NCBI GenBank assembly: GCA_046724665.1
Contig: JBKOWZ010000239.1
Span: 1-13,701, forward strand
Direction: 5' to 3'
DNA from: Actinocrinis sp046724665
GTDB lineage: Bacteria; Actinomycetota; Actinomycetes; Streptomycetales; Catenulisporaceae
DNA: 13,701 nucleotides
In this document: one piece after another, positions 5,944-11,253 of the stretch
How positions within the stretch are numbered: the first letter of the stretch is position 1
Layout of the letters: the number at the start of each line of letters is the position of its first letter
Notes under the pieces: generated by a model
Told to the model about the DNA's origin: nothing
Database searches by the model: none
What the model saw: only the letters and a program-made list of their open reading frames with translations
Program-made: the position numbers and the translations under genes

Positions 5944-7896
5944 GTGCAGGCGGTGAATCGCCGGATCGCCGGACTTGACGGCCTCCGGGCGATCGCTGTC
6001 GCGCTGGTCGTCGTCTACCACTTCCTGCCCGACACGCTGCCGGCCGGCTTCCTCGGCGTGGACCTGTTCTTCGCGCTGAGCGGCTATCTGATCACCCGGC
6101 TGCTCCTCGCCGAGGTCGCGCGGACCGGCACGCTGCGGCTCACCGCGTTCTACGGCCGCCGGGTGCGCCGGCTCGCTCCGTCGGTGATCGTGCTCGTCCT
6201 GGCCGCCGCGGTCGCCAGTGCGCTGTTCTGGCCGGATCTGCGCGCGACGCTGCGCGGCAGCGTGCTCTCCTCCTTCGGCTATGTCACGAACTGGTGGCTG
6301 ATTTGGACTAATCAGTCATATTTCATGGCCGTGGGCAGGCCGCCGATGCTCGAGCATCTGTGGTCGCTGGCGATCGAGGAGCAGTTCTACCTCGTCTGGC
6401 CGCTGGTGATCGCCGTGATGACCGGCGCGCGCATCAGCCTGCGCAGACGCGAGCCGCTGACTCTCCGGCCCGATGCGTCGCCGAGCGCGGTCGGCGGAGA
6501 CAGGGCGCTGCGGCTGGCCGGGCTCGCGTTTCTGCTGGCCGCGTGCTCGGCGGGGCTGATGGCCACATTGTCGATCACCCAGGACGTGCCTTACAGCGCC
6601 GACTCCTCGCGGGTGTACTTCGGTTCTGACACGCACTGCATGGCTCTGTTCGCGGGTGCGGCCGCCGCGTCGTGGGCCGCGCGCCGACGCCTGCGCGCCG
6701 CTGATTCGGCGGCGTCGAGCATCGGCTCCGCCAAAAGGGTGACGCGATACGGCCGTGACGTCGCGGCCGCGGCAGGGCTCGTCTTCGTCGTCTACACGGC
6801 CGCTCGCTGGAACGAGTACACCGCCGGCATCTACCGCACCGGCTTCCTCGTCTTCAGCCTGGTCGCCGCGGCGCTGGTCGCTCTCGTCGCGAGCGACGGC
6901 AGCCGCGTCGCCCGCCTTCTCGACGCGCGAGCCCTCACCGCCGTCGGCCGGCGGTCGTACGCGATCTACCTGTGGCACTGGCCGGTGGACGTGGTGACGC
7001 GACCAGGCATCGACGTGCACGCTCCGGCTCCCGTCGTGTTCCTGCTGCGCGTCGTGCTGACCGGCGCGCTGGCCTACGCCAGCCATCGATGGGTCGAGGT
7101 CGGGTTCCGCTCGCGCTGGACGCGTGAGGGACTGTTCGCCGCGACCTCGGACCCGGCGGCGCTGGTCCGATCGCCCGGCGTCATGCTCGGCGCCCCGATC
7201 GCGGCCACGCTGCTGCTGGTCAGCGCTCTGCCGATCGGCAGCGCGAGCGCGCTGCTCGACAACGCGTCCGCGGTGCCGATCGGCGCCGGTCCGCAGCTGC
7301 CCGCCGCTCGAAAGCCCGTGCAGCCGACGCGGCCGACGACCGAGGTACACGGTAACGACAATGGCAAGGACGGTGACCGACCGCCGAGCTGCCTGACCTC
7401 GCACGCGCACCAACCCGGCGTCCCGCTCTCGACCGCGGCGGTGGCGTTCGGCGACTCGGTGTTGCTCGGCGCGGCCTCCGGCCTGCACGACCGGCTGCCG
7501 CATCTGGCGATCCACGCCGGCGTCGGCCTGCTGCCGCGGCCGATCCTGGCCAACGTCAGAGCGTGGCGGGCGCCGGGACGGGCGCCGGTGGTCATCATCC
7601 ATCTGGGCGACAACGGCTTCGTGCCGCCGGGCGATCTGAGCCGGACGCTCGACGCGCTGCGCGGCGAGGCGCGCGTCGTGCTGGTCACCGCGAAGGTTCC
7701 GCGCGACTGGCAGGACGCCGCCGACCGGGTGCTGCGCCAGGCCGCGAGCAGGTATCCGAACGTCAGCCTCGCCGACTGGCAGGCCGAAGCCCAGCAGCAC
7801 GACGAGTGGTTCGTGTCCGACGGCGTACACCTGACCTCGGCCGGAATCGCGGCGTTCGGCGCGTGCATCGCCTCGGCTGTCACCCAAAGCGGCTAG
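5944..7896 (+). CDS. Membrane O-acyltransferase (AT3 family) with C-terminal SGNH domain
   Basis: The 650-residue protein has the OatA-like two-part layout. Residues 1-450 are a multi-pass acyltransferase-3 domain with LDGLRAIAV, VVVYHF (His26), GVDLFFALSGYLI (38-50) and EEQFYLVWPL (from 145), plus about ten hydrophobic segments. A low-complexity Pro/Thr/Asp linker follows (about 455-485). The extracytoplasmic SGNH hydrolase-like domain carries GDS (Ser505) and D-G-V-H (Asp626, His629), completing a Ser-His-Asp triad. Such proteins pass acetyl groups across the membrane onto cell-wall peptidoglycan or surface polysaccharide; some acylate secreted natural products or confer lysozyme resistance. 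GTG 5944 is taken as the start; GTG 5953 is nearly as good. Its link to the NRPS cluster is uncertain because a hairpin precedes it. Confidence 0.9.
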   Translation: MQAVNRRIAGLDGLRAIAVALVVVYHFLPDTLPAGFLGVDLFFALSGYLITRLLLAEVARTGTLRLTAFYGRRVRRLAPSVIVLVLAAAVASALFWPDLRATLRGSVLSSFGYVTNWWLIWTNQSYFMAVGRPPMLEHLWSLAIEEQFYLVWPLVIAVMTGARISLRRREPLTLRPDASPSAVGGDRALRLAGLAFLLAACSAGLMATLSITQDVPYSADSSRVYFGSDTHCMALFAGAAAASWAARRRLRAADSAASSIGSAKRVTRYGRDVAAAAGLVFVVYTAARWNEYTAGIYRTGFLVFSLVAAALVALVASDGSRVARLLDARALTAVGRRSYAIYLWHWPVDVVTRPGIDVHAPAPVVFLLRVVLTGALAYASHRWVEVGFRSRWTREGLFAATSDPAALVRSPGVMLGAPIAATLLLVSALPIGSASALLDNASAVPIGAGPQLPAARKPVQPTRPTTEVHGNDNGKDGDRPPSCLTSHAHQPGVPLSTAAVAFGDSVLLGAASGLHDRLPHLAIHAGVGLLPRPILANVRAWRAPGRAPVVIIHLGDNGFVPPGDLSRTLDALRGEARVVLVTAKVPRDWQDAADRVLRQAASRYPNVSLADWQAEAQQHDEWFVSDGVHLTSAGIAAFGACIASAVTQSG

Positions 7897-7903
7897 AGCC
7901 GGT

Positions 7904-7917
7904 GTAAGCGCGCTTAC
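7904..7917. promoter_or_regulatory. 14-bp perfect palindrome after the acyltransferase
   Basis: GTAAGCGCGCTTAC is fully self-complementary and begins 7 bases after the acyltransferase stop. It resembles LacI-family operators, which are centred on CG with AAGCG/CGCTT arms, but has two extra central bases. It may equally act as a short terminator stem. No target gene is assigned. Confidence 0.35.
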
Positions 7918-7963
7918 TTGGACGACACGATCGTTTATGCGCACGTCAGTTCGGTACGCGACA

Positions 7964-7986
7964 TCTGAAATCAGACGGACTCCGTC
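7964..7986. repeat. Two overlapping small dyads before the metalloprotein gene
   Basis: TCTGA-AA-TCAGA (7964-7975) overlaps GACGGA-C-TCCGTC (7974-7986). Both are short perfect inverted repeats about 60-80 bases upstream of the start at 8044. They may be operators or the leader structure of this gene. Weak evidence. Confidence 0.3.
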
Positions 7987-8043
7987 GGCGTTGCGGGTAG
8001 TGACTGCGCGCGGTGACGGCCGCGCCGGGGAGCGGAGGCCGCG

Positions 8044-8391
8044 GTGTTGGACGTCACCGTCGAGGAGTTCGAGGCGCTGGTCGAGCAGGCGCTGGGCTCG
8101 ATCCCGCGCGAGTTGAAGCGGGCGATGCGCAACGTCGCGATCTTCATCGACGACGAATGTCCGCCGTACGGTCCCGTCCTGCTCGGCCTCTACGAGGGCG
8201 TGCCGCTGACCGAGCGCGGCGAGTGGTACGCCGGCGTGCAGCCCGACCGGATCACCATCTACCGGCTGCCCATCCTGCGCATCTGCCGGACCCGCGAAGA
8301 GGTCGTCGATGAGGTGACCAAGACCGTCGTGCACGAGGTCGCCCACCACTTCGGCATCGACGACGACCGCCTGCACGCGCTGGGCTACTGA
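8044..8391 (+). CDS. Small zincin-like metallopeptidase family protein
   Basis: The 115-residue protein ends with HEVAHHFGIDD: His97, Glu98, His101 and Asp107 fit the HExxHxxGxxD zinc site of the small zincin-like family (PF06262/DUF1025). This family is common in actinobacteria and largely uncharacterised. Upstream blocks such as VAIFIDDECPP, LLGLYEGVPL and ITIYRLPILR are also typical. GGAGG at 8034-8038 lies 5 bases before the GTG start. There is no signal peptide or membrane segment, so it is cytoplasmic. Peptidase activity is predicted from the metal site only and the substrate is unknown. It is probably a housekeeping neighbour, not part of the biosynthetic unit. Confidence 0.88.
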   Translation: MLDVTVEEFEALVEQALGSIPRELKRAMRNVAIFIDDECPPYGPVLLGLYEGVPLTERGEWYAGVQPDRITIYRLPILRICRTREEVVDEVTKTVVHEVAHHFGIDDDRLHALGY

Positions 8392-8443
8392 CGGGCGCCG
8401 CCCCGCGGCCTGCGGTGTTTCCGGCGTGTCGTCGCACGTCGGT

Positions 8444-8473
8444 TTGACAATGGGACGGTAAACGGTTCACCAT
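8444..8473 (+). promoter_or_regulatory. Candidate promoter of the magnesium transporter unit
   Basis: A perfect -35 hexamer TTGACA (8444-8449) is followed after 18 bases by CACCAT (8468-8473), which keeps the -10 A2, A5 and T6. Transcription would start about 8480, shortly before the M-box aptamer, as expected for a riboswitch leader. Confidence 0.55.
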
Positions 8474-8483
8474 GTGAATCGTT
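8461..8483. promoter_or_regulatory. 23-bp hyphenated dyad over the -10 region (candidate operator)
   Basis: Left arm AACG-G-TTCAC (8461-8470), spacer CAT, right arm GTGAA-T-CGTT (8474-8483). Nine of ten arm positions are self-complementary; only the G/T pair at 8465/8479 fails. It covers the predicted -10 and start point, so it is placed to act as a repressor site. It does not match a DtxR/IdeR or Fur-type consensus that I recognise. Confidence 0.5.
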
Positions 8484-8495
8484 GGTTTAAGGCAC

Positions 8496-8660
8496 CTCGT
8501 TCGGTGAGGCGTCTTCACGGACATAGGCCACTGATCCCGCCGGTCGAGAGACCCTCCGGATCAGGACACCTCTCCCCGGGCTAAGGGGAAAGGCCAAGTG
8601 GCTGCGCACGCGGGCTCCCCAGCCTCGCGCTACGCCGTGGAGTGCCAAAGCTCTGACGAG
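8496..8660 (+). promoter_or_regulatory. M-box riboswitch aptamer (ykoK leader, Mg2+-sensing)
   Basis: Conserved M-box blocks occur in order at the expected distance of about 165 bases. At the 5' side, CGTTCGGTGAGGCGTCT matches the CGTTAGGTGAGGCTCCT element. At the 3' side, GCCGTGGAGTGCCAAAGCTC and the following TGACGAG match the GCCATACAGTGCTAAAGCTCTACGA element of the B. subtilis ykoK leader. Closing stem P1 is CTCGT (8496-8500) with ACGAG (8656-8660). M-box RNAs fold on Mg2+ and switch off downstream Mg2+ transporters. The leader lies on the coding strand of the NRAMP-type gene, about 310 bases ahead of its start. Confidence 0.87.
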
Positions 8661-8695
8661 TTTGGGGTGTCGCGGCGGGTGGTTTTTTTCCGCCG
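8645..8695 (+). promoter_or_regulatory. Putative M-box expression platform with T7 tract
   Basis: CCAAA-G-CTC (8645-8653) can pair with GAG-TTTGG (8658-8665) around TGAC. This captures the 3' strand of aptamer stem P1, so the two folds exclude each other. Downstream, CGGCGG (8673-8678) pairs with CCGCCG (8690-8695), enclosing seven consecutive T (8683-8689), which is striking in such GC-rich DNA. The order is unlike a standard terminator, as the T-run lies in the loop. Whether it acts by termination, Rho access or pausing cannot be decided here. Confidence 0.5.
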
Positions 8696-8763
8696 GTTGT
8701 CTCCCCTGGTGTGCTGCTGAGTACGGCGCCCGCGTGCGCCACGGCCGGAAGGAGGCGAGCGAC

Positions 8764-8844
8764 ATGGATTCCAGTAGACCGGGCCGGCATAGGCCCCGCC
8801 TCCGTGTCCGTCACCGCTCGTACTCCACGTCCGGCGTGCGGTAG
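8764..8844 (+). CDS. Possible 26-residue Arg/Pro-rich leader peptide
   Basis: An ATG preceded by AAGGAGG (8749-8755) with 8-base spacing, among the best ribosome binding sites in the window, opens a 26-codon frame ending in TAG at 8842-8844. The product has eight Arg and two Pro in 26 residues (core RPGRHRPRLRVRHR) and includes AGA and AGG, both rare in this GC-rich background. It lies between the M-box and the transporter. Proline- and arginine-containing leader peptides such as MgtL control Mg2+ transporter genes in enterobacteria. By analogy, translation here could couple ribosome progress to expression of the transporter. Coding status is unproven, since a short frame with a good site can occur by chance. 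Confidence 0.45.
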   Translation: MDSSRPGRHRPRLRVRHRSYSTSGVR

Positions 8845-8909
8845 CCACCCTCTCTGCGTTCTTCATTTCTTCCGCGGCGGCAGTCGGCCGCGTGCCCTGC
8901 GCAGGGTGG
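8845..8909 (+). promoter_or_regulatory. Competing stems between leader ORF and transporter
   Basis: CCACCCT (8845-8851), directly after the leader stop codon, can pair with AGGGTGG (8903-8909). Inside lies CGCGGC/GCCGCG (8873-8878 with 8887-8892). Alternatively CCCTGCGCAGGG (8895-8906) folds locally and uses part of the distal arm. A ribosome on the leader ORF would cover the first arm, so the arrangement resembles an attenuator. No T-run follows. Confidence 0.4.
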
Positions 8910-8968
8910 ATGAGTGCTGCGCGCCTCCCATGTGATGCGCCCGACACCGGGCGAGGGAGGGATCCGCA

Positions 8969-10639
8969 ATGACCACAGCGACCGCAATCACCACAGCCGC
9001 GATCGACACGCCTGTCGTCGAGACCGCCACGCGCACGGCCGTGCTCGACGACATGCACCTCGGCGACATCCGCGGCGCGCTCGGCACGATCAGGGTCGGC
9101 GACACCGGCGCCCGCAGCGGGCTGTCCGCGAAGCTCAAGACGCTGCTGGCGATCATCGGCCCTGGCCTGATCGTGATGGTCGGCGACAACGACGCCGGCG
9201 CGTTCGCCACCTACGGCCAGGCCGGCCAGGACTACGGCACGCACCTGCTGTGGACGCTGCTGCTGCTCGTCCCGGTGCTGTACGTCAACCAGGAGATGGT
9301 GCTGCGCCTCGGCGCGGTGACCGGCGTCGGGCACGCCCGGCTGATCATGGCGCGGTTCGGGAAGTTCTGGGGCGCGTTCAGCGTCATCGACCTGTTCATC
9401 CTCAACGCGCTCACCCTGGTGACCGAGTTCATCGGGATCACGCTGGCGGCGGGTTACCTCGGCGTGCCGAAGCCGGTGGCGGTGCTGCTGGCCGCGGCCG
9501 TCATCGTCGGCTCGGCGTTCACCGGCTCGTTCCGCCGCTTCGAGCGGGTCGCGATGGCGCTGTGCGCCGGGTCGCTGCTGCTGGTGCCGATCTACTTCCT
9601 GGCCCACCCGGGCGCCGGGCGGATGGCTGAGGGCTTCGTGCCCTCGATGCCCGCCGGCTCGGGCGGCATGGCCACGCTGATGCTGCTGGTCATCGGGATC
9701 GTGGGCACCACGGTCGCGCCCTGGCAGCTGTTCTTCCAGCAGTCGTACGTCATCGACAAGCGGATCACCCCGCGGTTCATCCGGTACGAGAAGGCCGACC
9801 TGTGGCTGGGCATCGCGGTCGTGGTGATCGGCGCCTCGGCGATGATGGGCGCGGCGGCGGCCGCGTTCGCGCACAGCTCCGCCCACGGCCGGTTCACCGA
9901 CAGCGCCGGTGTCGCCGGCGGCCTTGAGGCCTACGCGGGCAAGGCGGCCGGGGTGCTGTTCGCGATCGCGCTGCTGGACGCCTCGATCATCGGCGCCTTC
10001 GCGGTCTCGCTCTCCACCGCGTACGCGATCGGCGACGTGCTCGGCCTCAAGCACTCGCTGCACCGCGGAGTGCGCGGCGCGAAGGGCTTCTACGCCGTCT
10101 ACGGCGGCCTGGTCGCCGCGGCCGCCGCGATCGTGCTGATCCCCGGCTCGCCGCTCGGGCTGCTGACCGAGGGCGTGCAGGCCCTCGCCGGCGTGCTGCT
10201 GCCCTCCGCGTCGCTGTACCTGTTCCTGCTGTGCAACGACCGCCAGGTGCTCGGGCCGTGGGTGAACGGCCGCCGGACGAACATGTTCACCGCGGCCGTG
10301 GTCGGCGTGCTGGTGACCCTCTCGGTCATCCTCACCGCCGCAGTCCTCTTCCCGAACATCTCGGCGGGCACGATCTACCGGATCATGGCCGTGTGCGGCG
10401 CAGTAGGGATCGTGGCGGGCGCATTCACCCTGGTCCGCGGCCGGTTGCGCGGGGTGGCGGCCGAGCCGATCGACCGGACCGGCCGGGAGCTCTGGCGGAT
10501 GCCGCCGCTGGCCGATCTGGCCCGCCCGGCGATGCCGGTCGGCCGCAAGATCGGCATGGGCGCGCTGCGGATCTACCTGGTCGCGGCGACGGTGCTGGTG
10601 GCGGTCAAGCTCGTCGAGGTCGCCCTCGCCGCGCACTGA
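8969..10639 (+). CDS. NRAMP-related magnesium transporter (NRMT type)
   Basis: The 556-residue, eleven-helix membrane protein belongs to the NRAMP/SLC11 family (GPGLIVMVGDNDAGAFAT, then IVGTTVAPWQLFFQQS). The metal-site signatures differ from MntH/DMT1. In helix 1 the usual D-P-G-N reads D-A-G-A (75-78), keeping the Asp and losing the Asn. In helix 6 M-P-H-N reads A-P-W-Q (250-253), removing the Met that selects transition metals. These changes are those of NRAMP-related Mg2+ transporters, and the M-box upstream supports magnesium as substrate. An about 60-residue hydrophilic N-terminus precedes helix 1, longer than in MntH. GAGGGAGGG (8953-8961) lies 7 bases before ATG 8969. The protein acts in the cytoplasmic membrane and probably forms a single-gene unit. 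Confidence 0.9.
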   Translation: MTTATAITTAAIDTPVVETATRTAVLDDMHLGDIRGALGTIRVGDTGARSGLSAKLKTLLAIIGPGLIVMVGDNDAGAFATYGQAGQDYGTHLLWTLLLLVPVLYVNQEMVLRLGAVTGVGHARLIMARFGKFWGAFSVIDLFILNALTLVTEFIGITLAAGYLGVPKPVAVLLAAAVIVGSAFTGSFRRFERVAMALCAGSLLLVPIYFLAHPGAGRMAEGFVPSMPAGSGGMATLMLLVIGIVGTTVAPWQLFFQQSYVIDKRITPRFIRYEKADLWLGIAVVVIGASAMMGAAAAAFAHSSAHGRFTDSAGVAGGLEAYAGKAAGVLFAIALLDASIIGAFAVSLSTAYAIGDVLGLKHSLHRGVRGAKGFYAVYGGLVAAAAAIVLIPGSPLGLLTEGVQALAGVLLPSASLYLFLLCNDRQVLGPWVNGRRTNMFTAAVVGVLVTLSVILTAAVLFPNISAGTIYRIMAVCGAVGIVAGAFTLVRGRLRGVAAEPIDRTGRELWRMPPLADLARPAMPVGRKIGMGALRIYLVAATVLVAVKLVEVALAAH

Positions 10640-10667
10640 CACTGACGCACCGATTCACACGGGTGGC

Positions 10668-11024
10668 TCAGGGGGTGTTTGAGCGGTGGGGCCGGGGTCG
10701 CGGCGCATGGCGCGCACGCTGCGCCTCCGGCACGTCGCGCGCCTGCATGGCCAGTTCCACGTTCTGCTGCACCGTCAGCCACGGCAGCAGCGCGAAGGAC
10801 TGGAACACCATCGCCACGCCCGGATTCGCGCCGTTCAACGGGGTGCCGCGGTACAAGACGGTGCCCGACGACGGGGCGATCAGCCCGGCGATGCAGCGCA
10901 GCAGACCGAACAGCAGCGCCAGCAGCGCGGCGAACACGACCACGTCCACAGGGCGCAACGCCGGACGCCGCCATACTCCCGGCGAAGGGAACTGACCCCA
11001 AGGCGCCACTGGCAAGCCATCCAC
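10668..11024 (-). pseudogene. ABC transporter remnant: permease N-terminus joined to ATPase interior
   Basis: On the minus strand, residues 19-43 (LRPVDVVVFAALLALLFGLLR) resemble the first segment of a NitT/TauT-type permease. From residue 44 (10895 downward) the same frame reads CIAGLIAPSSGTVLYRG and GVAMVFQSFALLPWLTVQQN. That is the stretch of an SsuB/TauB-like ATPase just after Walker A up to and beyond the Q-loop (Gln75). Walker A, signature, Walker B and H-loop are all absent, and after residue 103 the homology stops before a TGA at 10668-10670. An internal deletion joining two adjacent genes at the shared LLR would explain it. Bounds are approximate; recognisable sequence spans about 10716-10970. 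It accounts for most of the 614 bases between the transporter and the next gene. Nothing else coding is seen there, and 11025-11178 holds no recognisable feature. Confidence 0.75.
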
Positions 11025-11178
11025 GTGCGAACATCATCACGGCGACATCACACCACCCGATGGCACGACGGCTCCCACGCGTACCCCGCGCCCGGCCATC
11101 AATCACATACGTTTGGGCGGCATCTGGGCAAACAGCCCGGCGCTGTTAGATTCGCTTTCGCGATTCGCCGCACTGTGC

Positions 11179-11198
11179 TAGAAGTTACCGGCGAGTAA
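11179..11198 (+). promoter_or_regulatory. Extended -10 and operator-like dyad before the EtfD-like gene
   Basis: TG-C-TAGAAG gives an extended -10 (hexamer 11179-11184) with no convincing -35. Immediately downstream, TTACCGGCGAGTAA (11185-11198) is a dyad of type TTAC-N6-GTAA, placed over the likely transcription start. That position suits a TetR-family repressor. A second possible -10, TATACC, is at 11201-11206. Regulator identity is inferred only; a fatty-acid regulator would fit the gene. Confidence 0.45.
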
Positions 11199-11243
11199 GG
11201 TATACCCGACAGGGCGACGAGGCGCGTGTGCGGACGACCTCAT

Positions 11244-11248
11244 GGAGG
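11244..11248 (+). promoter_or_regulatory. Ribosome binding site deciding the EtfD-like start
   Basis: GGAGG lies 5 bases before GTG 11254. The in-frame ATG at 11242 overlaps this site and has no purine-rich sequence ahead of it, so GTG 11254 is preferred. Confidence 0.6.
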
Positions 11249-11253
11249 CGCAA

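Noticed and set aside
6316..8376. 686-codon minus-strand frame spanning two genes
   Set aside because: Its translation is rich in His, Arg, Gln and Asp, the pattern of reverse-strand GC-rich genes, and it lacks a recognisable domain.
8683..8689. T7 tract as the tail of a standard intrinsic terminator
   Set aside because: No stable hairpin ends immediately before it; the best stem encloses the tract in its loop.
8662..8763. Longer 60-codon version of the leader ORF starting near 8662
   Set aside because: It begins inside the expression platform without a ribosome binding site; only the part from ATG 8764 has one.
8969..10639. Manganese importer MntH
   Set aside because: The diagnostic DPGN and MPHN motifs are absent and the leader is an M-box, so magnesium is the better call.
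8630..10642. 670-codon minus-strand frame opposite the transporter
   Set aside because: Shadow of a membrane protein gene; it also crosses the riboswitch and has no motif.
10679..11198. Plus-strand frames of 150-250 codons over the ABC remnant
   Set aside because: No family resemblance; the minus strand gives recognisable ABC transporter sequence.
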